NCBI GenBank assembly: GCA_938045435.1
Contig: CALIBA010000288.1
Coordinates: 1 to 14,219 of the forward strand
Source of the DNA: an uncultured Selenomonas sp.
GTDB lineage: Bacteria > Bacillota > Negativicutes > Selenomonadales > Selenomonadaceae
Length of the DNA stretch: 14,219 bases
Direction of reading: 5' to 3'
Shown here: positions 1 through 6,450 of the stretch, in pieces
How the letters are laid out: every line of letters begins with the position of its first letter
Position numbering within the stretch: position 1 is the stretch's first letter
Position numbers and translations under genes: made by a program
Notes under the pieces: generated by a model
What the model was told of the DNA's origin: nothing
Database searches by the model: none
The model's input: the letters and a program-made list of their open reading frames with translations, nothing else

Positions 1-310
1 CCCGCGCCGCGAGCCGCCAATTAAAGTCCGGATAGTCGATGATGACGAGAACGTCTGGGCGCTCCTGCTCCATGAGTTCTGTTAAATCCTTCAAGAGGGC
101 GAAAATACGGCGCAGGTTAAAAAGCACCGCAGAGATCCCCATGACATTGTAATCTGCGTAGTTCTGGCGGAGCACAACCCCCGCTGCCGCCATCTCATCG
201 CCGCCAAAGCCAATGAGCGATGCCGTCGGGGCAAGTATGCGCAACTCACGCGCAAGCGCCGCCCCATGAAGATCCCCCGAGGTTTCACCCGCCGAAAGCA
301 TAATCTTCAA
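1..310 (-). CDS. lpxB: Lipid-A-disaccharide synthase LpxB, N-terminal part (cut by window edge)
   Basis: LpxB is the glycosyltransferase that joins UDP-2,3-diacylglucosamine to lipid X, giving the lipid A disaccharide at the inner face of the inner membrane. Only the first 103 residues are in the window. They show the family opening MLSAGETSGDLHG (residues 4-16), the GFGGDEM segment (34-40), NVMGISAVL (55-63) and the conserved D-Y-P-D-F-N segment (92-97). The start chosen is a TTG at 310. An AGGAGG site lies at 322-327, and starting at the downstream ATG (301) would lose the usual M-K-I opening. It follows lpxI by 67 bases and is the last lipid A gene of the lpxC operon seen here. Family assignment is firm; the rest of the gene lies beyond base 1. 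Confidence 0.95.
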   Translation of the reverse strand, partial: MKIMLSAGETSGDLHGAALARELRILAPTASLIGFGGDEMAAAGVVLRQNYADYNVMGISAVLFNLRRIFALLKDLTELMEQERPDVLVIIDYPDFNWRLAAR

Positions 311-321
311 AGGCAAGCCCC

Positions 322-327
322 CCTCCT
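322..327 (-). promoter_or_regulatory. Ribosome binding site deciding the lpxB TTG start
   Basis: AGGAGG on the minus strand, 11 bases before the TTG at 310. The G run after it lets the anti-SD pair slightly closer. It favours TTG over the ATG at 301. Confidence 0.6.
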
Positions 328-377
328 AAACCACAGCAGCAACAGCACATATACTGCGCTCTCATAAACTGCTTTAC

Positions 378-1181
378 TCACATCGCAGCAATCGTGATGC
401 CGTTTGCCTCAGCGAGTGCAATGGCACGCTCCCGGTCAATGAACAGCGTCTTTCCCGCTTCAATGACGAGTGCGGAAGCCTTCGCCGCAATGAGGGATTC
501 GATCGTATCAAGACCGACAGCCGGTACATCAAAGCGGTTGTCCTGCTGCGGCTTTGCAGCCTTGGCGACGACTGCACCGCTGCCAGCAAGTGCACCACCC
601 CGACGGATGCAGGCATCCGTTCCCTCAATCGCCTCAAGTGCCATGACCGCGCGCGCCTTCACGACGGCGGTCTGTCCAATGTCAAGCTGCCCCAATGCGC
701 GTGCCACATCCAGACCAAACACCATATCACTGTGTTCTGCCTCGTTCGGCGCACGACCTGTGAGAACCCCTGCCTCCGGCATAAGCGGACGGATGAGCGC
801 CGTTTGATCGAGCGGCGTAATGCCTTCCTTCATCAGAGCACCGACAAACATCATCATGATGGTATCATCATTTTGATTTGGCAGCTGCATCAAAAGCCCC
901 TGCAGCATCGCATCGGGCTGAATCTTGCCCGTAAAGAGCAGCTCTTTGGTCACCTTTCCGAGCATCGTTACTTTCGTAATCCCATGCTCTTTCAAGTATG
1001 CCAAAATCTCCGCGAGCGCCCCAATGCTGATGGCACGGTATGCAGAAGAAACTTCCTCCAGTGCAGGATCCGTATCTGGCAGAAGCGCAATCGCATGTAC
1101 TTCATAGCCAAGTGCGCGCGCCGCGCGGGCACACGCTGCGGGCAGATGACCAACACCTGCAAGCAGCCCCAATTTTTCCAT
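378..1181 (-). CDS. lpxI: UDP-2,3-diacylglucosamine diphosphatase LpxI (DUF1009 family)
   Basis: LpxI hydrolyses UDP-2,3-diacylglucosamine to lipid X and UMP, the step before LpxB. It does the job of LpxH by an unrelated fold and a different bond attack. The 267-residue protein has the family length. It opens with the GLLAGVGHLP nucleotide-binding start (5-14), then TMLGKVTKELLF (72-83). The C-terminal half carries ALEAIEGTDA (181-190) and RFDVPAVGLDTIE (216-228). The Asp in this last block corresponds to the acidic residue known to matter in Caulobacter LpxI, aligned from memory. The start ATG has a GGGGAGA site overlapping the lpxA stop, 11 bases away, so translation is probably coupled to lpxA. 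No lpxH-like gene is seen in the window. Confidence 0.95.
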   Translation of the reverse strand: MEKLGLLAGVGHLPAACARAARALGYEVHAIALLPDTDPALEEVSSAYRAISIGALAEILAYLKEHGITKVTMLGKVTKELLFTGKIQPDAMLQGLLMQLPNQNDDTIMMMFVGALMKEGITPLDQTALIRPLMPEAGVLTGRAPNEAEHSDMVFGLDVARALGQLDIGQTAVVKARAVMALEAIEGTDACIRRGGALAGSGAVVAKAAKPQQDNRFDVPAVGLDTIESLIAAKASALVIEAGKTLFIDRERAIALAEANGITIAAM

Positions 1182-1192
1182 AAAATTCTCCC

Positions 1193-2005
1193 CTATTCGT
1201 CCTCGTGGCGCTCTCGGCAGATTCCACGCTCTGCGTTGCGCAGGAAGCGCAGCAGGTGTTCGACTTCCTCGCAGGAATCTACCTCCTGCTCAATGACCGC
1301 AATCGCCTGTGCGAGATTCAGCCCCGACCGGTAAAGAATCTTATACGCCTGTTTGATGCGGCGGCGGATCTCGATGGGAATGCCCGCACGTGAAATCCCA
1401 ACGCTGTTGAGCCCCACGGCTCTGGCCGGATGTCCGTCCACCATCGTATACGGAACAACATCTTGTACGAGTTTTGATGTGCCGCCGATCATCGCATTGC
1501 GCCCAATTTTCACGAACTGGTGCACGCCTGCCATGCCGCCGATCACAACACCGTCCTCTACAATAGCATGCCCCGCGAGCATCGCAGCATTGCTCATAAT
1601 GATACGATTCCCGAGAACACAGTTATGAGCGACATGTGTGTATGCCATTAGGAGACAGTCGTCTCCGATGCGTGTCTCCTCTCCCTCTCCCGTGGCACGA
1701 TGAACGGTTGCACATTCACGGATGGTCGTCCTGTCGCCGATGAATGTATAGCTCTTTTCCCCCTTAAACTTCAAATCTTGGGGGACTTCACCCACAGAGG
1801 CGCCCTGGAAAATATGACAGTCACGTCCAATTTTCGTCCATTCGCTGATGACGACGTGCGGGCCAATGACCGTTCCCTCTCCAATTTCAACGTGATCTGC
1901 AATGACCGCATAGGGACCAATCTCTACATTGCGTGCAATGCGCGCCGTCGGTGCAACGACGGCGGTATCGTGGATGTAGGCAAGAACCTTGCTGCTGCCT
2001 GTCAT
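1193..2005 (-). CDS. lpxA: UDP-N-acetylglucosamine acyltransferase LpxA
   Basis: LpxA transfers a 3-hydroxyacyl chain from acyl-ACP to the 3-OH of UDP-GlcNAc, the first and reversible step of lipid A synthesis, in the cytosol. The 270-residue protein is a left-handed beta helix built of hexapeptide repeats (about residues 12-190). The HVAHNC segment contains the catalytic His (His127). After it come GGMAGVHQF and the KLVQDVVPYTMVDGHPA block typical of LpxA, then a helical C-terminal domain (about 195-270). The ATG at 2005 has AAGGAG 9 bases upstream. The gap to fabZ is 171 bases, the longest in the window, whereas lpxI follows after only 11. Acyl chain length preference cannot be read reliably from the sequence. 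Confidence 0.97.
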   Translation of the reverse strand: MTGSSKVLAYIHDTAVVAPTARIARNVEIGPYAVIADHVEIGEGTVIGPHVVISEWTKIGRDCHIFQGASVGEVPQDLKFKGEKSYTFIGDRTTIRECATVHRATGEGEETRIGDDCLLMAYTHVAHNCVLGNRIIMSNAAMLAGHAIVEDGVVIGGMAGVHQFVKIGRNAMIGGTSKLVQDVVPYTMVDGHPARAVGLNSVGISRAGIPIEIRRRIKQAYKILYRSGLNLAQAIAVIEQEVDSCEEVEHLLRFLRNAERGICRERHEDE

Positions 2006-2176
2006 CTATTTCAACTCCTTCATCCCCGTATCTTTATGATCGGGCAGACATATTCCGCTTTTCTCTAAATAATCCGTTTTTTTGAATTTCATTCACCTGT
2101 CAAATTTGGCTGTAATTCCGGATTTTATCTCATGTGCGTGAATCATGTCCCTTTTTTCTATGATGACAGCTGTTTT
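2006..2176. other. Long intergenic spacer between fabZ and lpxA
   Basis: This AT-rich 171-base gap is the longest in the window. On the minus strand it has one perfect TTGACA (2098-2103), but no acceptable -10 hexamer 16-18 bases on. I see no terminator-like hairpin followed by T residues and no ORF with a ribosome binding site. It may simply be a spacer within the lpxC-fabZ-lpxA-lpxI-lpxB operon. A small RNA or weak promoter cannot be excluded. Confidence 0.4.
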
Positions 2177-2617
2177 TCAAAGCTCATCCGCGTTTTTAAG
2201 TGCAAACTTAAAGTCTGCTGATGCGACAAGCTCATCCTCAACATAGGCATCGGCATGCAGGAGTCCAAAGAGACCTCGTACGCGTACAAGTTCCGCCTTT
2301 GTCACAACGGTATCACCAGGAACGACGGGACGCTTGAACTTGACATTCTCCATGCCCCCAAAGAGCGCAATCTTGCCGCGGTGCTCCTCAGGGTAGAGCA
2401 TGGCGACGCCGCCGACCTGCGCCATCCCCTCCAGGAGCAAAACCCCCGGCATGATGGGATGCCCCGGAAAGTGCCCTAGAAAAAACGGCTCATTCATCGT
2501 TACGCACTTGATCCCCGTCGCGGACTTAAACGGATCAAGCGCCGTGATGCGGTCAACAAGCAGCATCGGCGGGCGATGCGGAAGAATCTGCTGAATCTCG
2601 TTGATGTCCAAAGTCAT
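2177..2617 (-). CDS. fabZ: 3-hydroxyacyl-[acyl-carrier-protein] dehydratase FabZ
   Basis: FabZ dehydrates 3-hydroxyacyl-ACP to trans-2-enoyl-ACP in fatty acid elongation. It thereby competes with LpxA and LpxD for the same 3-hydroxyacyl-ACP pool, which explains its place among lpx genes. The 146-residue hot-dog fold protein has the family opening ILPHRPPMLLVD (11-22). Its active site motif is GHFPGHPIMPGVLLLEG, with catalytic His49 and Glu63. FGGMENVKFKRPVVPGD follows. Its ATG overlaps the lpxC stop (ATGA, 2614-2617), so the two genes are translationally coupled. An AGAAGG-type site lies about 7 bases upstream of the start. Confidence 0.97.
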   Translation of the reverse strand: MTLDINEIQQILPHRPPMLLVDRITALDPFKSATGIKCVTMNEPFFLGHFPGHPIMPGVLLLEGMAQVGGVAMLYPEEHRGKIALFGGMENVKFKRPVVPGDTVVTKAELVRVRGLFGLLHADAYVEDELVASADFKFALKNADEL

Positions 2618-3444
2618 GTAAATACCTTCTCCTCTGCTATCTGTTTCGCAAGTGCTGTGTTGAGTGCATGTCCCGACGCCACCGCGATGATATGACCACG
2701 AATGCTGCCAGCGAGCCGGATGTCCCCAATCACGTCGAGAATCTTGTGCCGCACAAGCTCATTGGGAAAGTGCAGTTCATTCATCCAGCCGGCATCATTA
2801 TAGACAATGACCGTCTCAAGGCTGCCGCCAAGCCCAAGCCCGTGTGCGCGCAGCGCTTCGACCTCTTTTTCATAGGCAATCGTCCGCGCCGGCGCGATCT
2901 CCTTTGCATAAGTTTCGGACGAAACGATGACATCATAATACTGTACGCCGACCAGCGGATGCTCATTGAGCGAAGTGAACGATACACGCAGTCCGTCATA
3001 GGGCAGCGCCATGATAAAGTGTGCACCATCATCCACACGATAGATGCGGTCGATCACCACCTGCCTACGCTCTGTCTCCTGCTCTATGATTCCAGCAGCT
3101 GCGATGCGCTCAAAAAAAGTCTGCGCGCTGCCGTCCGCGACGGGCGGTTCCTCTGCATCGAGCATCACGAAACAATTGTCAATGCCATGCACATGCAGGG
3201 CGCTCATCAGATGTTCGATCGTAAAAAATTTCAGTGTTCCCGCCGCAATGGTTGTTGCACGCAGCGTCGCTGTAACATGTGCAGCGATGGCTGCAACAGG
3301 CGGTGCCTCCGGCATATCCGCACGCATGAATTGAATCCCTGTACGAGGCGGTGCCGGGGCGATTTCCATATGCACCGGCTGACCGGAATGCAGTCCAATC
3401 CCATCATAGACCACACGGGCCGCCAGTGTCCGCTCTCTCTGCAA
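2614..3444 (-). CDS. lpxC: UDP-3-O-acyl-N-acetylglucosamine deacetylase LpxC
   Basis: LpxC removes the acetyl group from UDP-3-O-acyl-GlcNAc, the committed zinc-dependent step of lipid A synthesis. The 276-residue protein opens with MQRERTLAARVVYDGIGLHSG, like other LpxC proteins. It carries the IEH motif (Glu77, zinc ligand His78) and NELVRHKILDVIGD, with zinc ligands His233 and Asp237. SGHALN follows, with general acid His259. The start is the TTG at 3444, because AGGAGGT at 3451-3457 sits 7 bases upstream. A start eight codons further up (3468) would place that site inside the gene and add residues unlike the family. It is the first gene of the lpxC-fabZ-lpxA-lpxI-lpxB operon, with a promoter at 3488-3516. 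In Proteobacteria LpxC is controlled by proteolysis; nothing here shows whether that applies. Confidence 0.96.
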   Translation of the reverse strand: MQRERTLAARVVYDGIGLHSGQPVHMEIAPAPPRTGIQFMRADMPEAPPVAAIAAHVTATLRATTIAAGTLKFFTIEHLMSALHVHGIDNCFVMLDAEEPPVADGSAQTFFERIAAAGIIEQETERRQVVIDRIYRVDDGAHFIMALPYDGLRVSFTSLNEHPLVGVQYYDVIVSSETYAKEIAPARTIAYEKEVEALRAHGLGLGGSLETVIVYNDAGWMNELHFPNELVRHKILDVIGDIRLAGSIRGHIIAVASGHALNTALAKQIAEEKVFT

Positions 3445-3450
3445 GCAAAA

Positions 3451-3457
3451 ACCTCCT
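3451..3457 (-). promoter_or_regulatory. Ribosome binding site deciding the lpxC TTG start
   Basis: AGGAGGT on the minus strand, 7 bases before the TTG at 3444. It excludes the longer reading frame that begins at 3468. Confidence 0.8.
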
Positions 3458-3487
3458 GCATGATACAATATGATAATTTCATGTTAT

Positions 3488-3516
3488 ATCATACTAAAAA
3501 TCTTTGTATCTGGCAA
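3488..3516 (-). promoter_or_regulatory. Predicted promoter of the lpxC operon
   Basis: On the minus strand TTGCCA (3511-3516), a 17-base spacer, then TATGAT (3488-3493): a good vegetative sigma-70/SigA match. Transcription would begin near 3481, giving a leader of about 37 bases before lpxC. Its -35 lies only about 22 bases from the -35 of the divergent ssrA promoter. Confidence 0.6.
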
Positions 3517-3538
3517 GGAAAATACAGGAAAAGCCCCA

Positions 3539-3567
3539 TTGACAGAATCTATCCATTCTGCTAGAAT
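3539..3567 (+). promoter_or_regulatory. Predicted promoter of ssrA (tmRNA)
   Basis: On the plus strand TTGACA (3539-3544), 17 bases, then TAGAAT (3562-3567). This is a near-perfect vegetative promoter, as expected for an abundant stable RNA. Transcription would begin near 3574, leaving about 60 bases of 5' leader to be trimmed to the mature end at 3635. Confidence 0.7.
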
Positions 3568-3634
3568 ACACGCTAAGCTGATATACTGTATTTAGAAGGA
3601 GCACAATACCTTAGTGTATATGTTCCGAATCTGT

Positions 3635-3986
3635 GGGGATGTAATGGTCTCGACGGGGATGGGCGGTATATGGACAGCGAGCCGGGGGGTCATCAACCCG
3701 TCAGTAAGGTGAACACTTTTATTAAATATAAAAGCAAACGAAGACTACGCTCTGGCGGCTTAAGCCAGCCCCATTCCAATCGTCTCCCGCACGAGTGGAA
3801 ACTGGGGGCAAACGCGGGATACCAAAGAGCCACTGCACGATAACTCTTATGGGAACACCATCGTGATCGGTGTCTTTTACCCTGTCTGCGGGGGAAATGG
3901 CACTTAAATAAAAACACAGACTGCGCTCGGAGAAATCCATGTAACGTTATCTTCGGACAGGAGTTCGATTCTCCTCATCTCCACCA
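3635..3986 (+). ncRNA. ssrA: Transfer-messenger RNA (tmRNA, 10Sa RNA)
   Basis: tmRNA with SmpB rescues ribosomes stalled on broken mRNAs: it acts first as alanyl-tRNA, then as a short mRNA adding a degradation tag. The 5' end GGGGATG (3635-3641) pairs with CATCTCC (3976-3982) in the acceptor stem, with one G-U pair. The encoded ACCA follows (3983-3986). The T-arm carries GTTCGATT, and the 5' end has the family TAATGGTCTCGACGG signature. A tag frame lies at 3734-3763. It is a one-piece molecule of 352 bases, the usual length. It lies on the opposite strand to every protein gene here, between lpxC and the lpxD operon, with its own promoter and terminator. Confidence 0.97.
3734..3763 (+). other. 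tmRNA proteolysis-tag reading frame
   Basis: The resume codon GCA at 3734 opens nine codons encoding ANEDYALAA, followed by TAA (3761-3763). The ending ALAA is the usual signal for ClpXP-type proteases. The leading Ala is supplied by the charged tmRNA itself. Confidence 0.93.
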
Positions 3987-4000
3987 AAACGAATATGACA

Positions 4001-4025
4001 AAAGCCGCCTTTGGGCGGCTTTTTT
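4001..4025 (+). terminator. Rho-independent terminator of ssrA, probably bidirectional
   Basis: AAAGCCGCC (4001-4009), loop TTTG, GGCGGCTTT (4014-4022), then more T. The 9-bp stem lies 14 bases after the tmRNA 3' end. The A residues on the left arm give a short T tail on the minus strand too. It could therefore also stop the convergent lpxD/lpxL operon, whose last gene ends at 4075. Confidence 0.88.
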
Positions 4026-4074
4026 GATATGAATGAACCCAGTAGGACAGGGCTCCCATCCACAGTTTTCCCTT

Positions 4075-4947
4075 TCAATCCCCTGTCCGCAGGGATTTCC
4101 AACGATCATGCAGCCAGAACCACTCCTCTGGATATGTGCGGATCCACGCCTCAATGCGCGCATTGATGAACTGCGTTGCAGTGCGGACATCCGCAGCACG
4201 ATCCTCTGTTTGCTCTACAAGAAATCCCGGTTCAATCGTGAGGACATGGTGCCCACTGTCTGCACGGTGCATGAATACAGGAAAAATTGGAACATGGCAG
4301 CGCCGTGCAATGGCAGCGGCTCCGGTAAAGGCATTGGTCGCCTGCCCAAAAAAATCAATGACGATGCCATCGCGCAGACTGGGATCCTGATCGCTCAACA
4401 GTCCGATGATCCACCCCGCATCGATCATGCGGAACATCTCGCGCACACCGCTCCGATATGTGATGTGCATGCCAACGAGTGCACGGTATTCGTTGATGAA
4501 ACGATCCATACCGGAAGATTTCTGCTGCTTTGCAACTCCGACGAGAGGAAAGCCCGCGCAGGCAAATGCGCCGCCCATCAGCTCCCAATTCCCGCTGTGC
4601 GATGTGGCAAAGATGGCGCCTTTTCCCGCCGCAATGGCGGAGCGCACGTCATCCACGGCACCGACGATGGTCACATAATCCGCCATATGCGCCTTCATGA
4701 CAGGAAAACGCAGCACCTCCATCAGCATGGGGCCAAAACGCAGACCGCTTTTCCTTGCAATACGATTGGCCTCGTCTGCATCGACACCAAGGCATCGCAT
4801 GATCTGTTCCCGCGCAAGAGCTTTGCGCTTTTGCGGAACGAATCTCCAAAAAATATGCGCAAGCATGTCCCCCATTTTTATGGCACATGTATGCGGCATG
4901 AGACAGATGATACGGCTCAAAAGTTTTGCGGCATAGTAAGAGAGCAT
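4075..4947 (-). CDS. Lysophospholipid/lipid A acyltransferase, LpxL/HtrB family
   Basis: Members of this family add the secondary (late) acyl chains to lipid A precursors at the inner face of the inner membrane, using acyl-ACP. The 290-residue protein has a hydrophobic N-terminus, then the family catalytic HX4E motif in SHSGNWE (His117, Glu122). SDQDPS (185-190) and the closing PEEWFWLHDRWK (273-284) match the family well. It starts one base after the lpxD stop (TGA-T-ATG), with AAAGGA inside the end of lpxD, so the two are coupled. Whether it acts as LpxL, LpxM or LpxP, and on which acyl chain, cannot be told from sequence, so no symbol is given. A phosphatidylinositol mannoside acyltransferase of the same superfamily is less likely among lpx genes. 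Confidence 0.9.
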   Translation of the reverse strand: MLSYYAAKLLSRIICLMPHTCAIKMGDMLAHIFWRFVPQKRKALAREQIMRCLGVDADEANRIARKSGLRFGPMLMEVLRFPVMKAHMADYVTIVGAVDDVRSAIAAGKGAIFATSHSGNWELMGGAFACAGFPLVGVAKQQKSSGMDRFINEYRALVGMHITYRSGVREMFRMIDAGWIIGLLSDQDPSLRDGIVIDFFGQATNAFTGAAAIARRCHVPIFPVFMHRADSGHHVLTIEPGFLVEQTEDRAADVRTATQFINARIEAWIRTYPEEWFWLHDRWKSLRTGD

Positions 4948-4948
4948 A

Positions 4949-5962
4949 TCAGTCCTTTGCAGCGCACTTCTTTTCCAGCACCTTAAGTTTCTTCATCATC
5001 TCCGGCAGCCGACGGATGGCCGCTTGTACACGCAGCCATTCAGCATGCGGCTGAACGGGAAACCCCGCGCAGAATACGCCCTCCGGCATATCGCCGATGA
5101 TGCCGGAACGGGCCGCATAGGTTGCGTTCGCACCGATATTGATATGTCCAACAGTCCCCACCTGCCCGCCGAAGGTGACGTTGTGTCCGACCTTCGTAGA
5201 CCCTGAGATGCCCGTCTGCGCAACAATGAGACAGTTGGCGCCAATGGTGCAGTTATGTCCGATATGAACAAGATTGTCGATCTTCGTGCCCTTTCCGATG
5301 GTGGTCGCTCCAAGCGTTGCACGGTCAATGCCGACATGTGCGCCAATCTCCACATCATCCTCGATGACAACGCCGCCCACCTGCGGCACCTTGGTGTGGA
5401 CGCCCCCCTCGGTGGTAAAGCCAAAACCGTCTGCGCCGATGACAGCATTGCTGTGAATGGTGCAATGCGCACCGATGTGGCAGTGTTCCCGTATGGTCGC
5501 ATTCGGATAGACGATGGTATGCGCTCCGATTTCGCTGTATTGTCCGATATAGGCATGCGGATAAATGGTAACCCCGGAACCTAGGACAGCATAGTCATCC
5601 ACATAGGCAAAAGGCAGTACAGTCACGCCCTCTCCGATCCGAACCCCCTGTCCGATATAAGCCTTTTCACTGACACCGACTGCATGTTCTATGGCGGGCG
5701 TGAACACAGAAAGAAGATGGGCAAAGGCGGCCTTGGGATCATCCACGAAGATGACTGTCCCTACAAATCCCTCCGTCCCCCGCGGCAGAAGCAGTGCTCC
5801 CGCTCGTGCACTGCGTGCCTTATCAATATGCGGAGGAACGGCAAAGGCGAGGTCATCTGCCCCTGCATCCTCCAGTGAAGCAAGTGAACGTATGACACGA
5901 TGCTCGTCGCCGCTTACGGTTCCGTCCACAAGCGCCGCGATTTCACGAACTATCTTTTCCAT
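4949..5962 (-). CDS. lpxD: UDP-3-O-(3-hydroxyacyl)glucosamine N-acyltransferase LpxD
   Basis: LpxD adds the second 3-hydroxyacyl chain, at N-2 of UDP-3-O-acylglucosamine, from acyl-ACP. The 337-residue protein has the usual three parts. There is an N-terminal uridine-binding domain (about 1-95), a left-handed beta helix of hexapeptide repeats (about 97-300), and a C-terminal helix (about 308-337) that binds ACP in the family. IDNLVHIGHN carries the catalytic His (His236), with ADGFGF (177-182) and GFPVQPHAEWLR following the family pattern. AAAGGGG lies upstream of the ATG at 5962 and covers the stop of the preceding Skp-like gene, 12 bases away. It is co-directional and near-contiguous with the chaperone genes upstream and the acyltransferase downstream. 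Confidence 0.97.
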   Translation of the reverse strand: MEKIVREIAALVDGTVSGDEHRVIRSLASLEDAGADDLAFAVPPHIDKARSARAGALLLPRGTEGFVGTVIFVDDPKAAFAHLLSVFTPAIEHAVGVSEKAYIGQGVRIGEGVTVLPFAYVDDYAVLGSGVTIYPHAYIGQYSEIGAHTIVYPNATIREHCHIGAHCTIHSNAVIGADGFGFTTEGGVHTKVPQVGGVVIEDDVEIGAHVGIDRATLGATTIGKGTKIDNLVHIGHNCTIGANCLIVAQTGISGSTKVGHNVTFGGQVGTVGHINIGANATYAARSGIIGDMPEGVFCAGFPVQPHAEWLRVQAAIRRLPEMMKKLKVLEKKCAAKD

Positions 5963-5974
5963 GTACGTACCCCT

Positions 5975-6406
5975 TTACTGGAGTTTTTGAATCACTTCAT
6001 CGGTGAGATCGACGCCCCCTAAGGGAACAGTAGGATGTTTTTGGGAGCTGTCGACAACGACATCGAGTTTCTTCTCCTTCACCAGATCCTGAACTGCAAC
6101 ATTCAGCTTTTGCTCGAGCTGTACGCTGTACATCTGATTCAGTCCCGCCATCTTACGCTGCGTTTCCATCTGGAGCTGCTGGGATTCCTCTACGGACATC
6201 TTCGGGTTTGCAGCAAACTTCGCCTGTGCTTCCTGCTGCGCCTCTCCGAGTTTCGTGTTGGCCTCTGCAACAACGGCTTTGAGCTGCGGCGCCTCCTCTT
6301 GAATGCGGTCACGATCCACTGTGCCGACATGGATCTTTCCACAGCCGGTCATGCACACACATACTGCTAGGAGTGCCGCTGCACCGACATGGCTGAAATA
6401 TTTCAT
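5975..6406 (-). CDS. OmpH/Skp-family protein, predicted lipoprotein
   Basis: A 143-residue Skp/OmpH-type protein. Skp proteins are periplasmic trimers that hold unfolded outer membrane proteins between the Sec translocon and BamA. This one has a lipoprotein signal, with hydrophobic residues 8-20 then M-T-G-C (Cys22), so it should be lipid-anchored rather than soluble. The Skp head strand follows (KIHVGTVDRDRI, 24-35), then a Gln/Glu-rich helical hairpin (about 40-112). The closing strands are LDVVVDSS and VPLGGVDLTDEVIQKL. The ATG at 6406 is chosen because the signal peptide begins there and AAAGGA lies 11 bases upstream. A longer in-frame extension lacks such support. It is followed after 12 bases by lpxD. 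Function is inferred from family. Confidence 0.88.
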   Translation of the reverse strand: MKYFSHVGAAALLAVCVCMTGCGKIHVGTVDRDRIQEEAPQLKAVVAEANTKLGEAQQEAQAKFAANPKMSVEESQQLQMETQRKMAGLNQMYSVQLEQKLNVAVQDLVKEKKLDVVVDSSQKHPTVPLGGVDLTDEVIQKLQ

Positions 6407-6450
6407 AGGTATAAAAATCCTTTCATTCTTGTTTTGAAAGTGTCCACGGA

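Noticed and set aside
2075..2103. Perfect TTGACA upstream of lpxA, considered as a promoter
   Set aside because: At 17 bases spacing the -10 would be AAAACG, and 16 or 18 bases is no better. Without a -10 the site cannot be supported.
2668..3564. Long plus-strand open frame across lpxC (298 codons)
   Set aside because: It lies antisense to lpxC, whose zinc ligands and family motifs are intact. The frame is rich in Cys, His and Arg as expected for an antisense shadow, and has no ribosome site.
3693..3940. Short minus-strand frames across ssrA
   Set aside because: They lie wholly within the tmRNA, whose acceptor stem and tag are conserved.
4033..4986. Long plus-strand open frame opposite the LpxL-like gene (317 codons)
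   Set aside because: It is the antisense shadow of a clear acyltransferase gene, has no recognisable motif, and starts just after the ssrA terminator without a promoter or ribosome site.
5963..5970. GTACGTAC palindrome just before the lpxD start
   Set aside because: It is only 8 bases, overlaps the ribosome site spacer, and shows no sign of an operator such as a repeated half-site.
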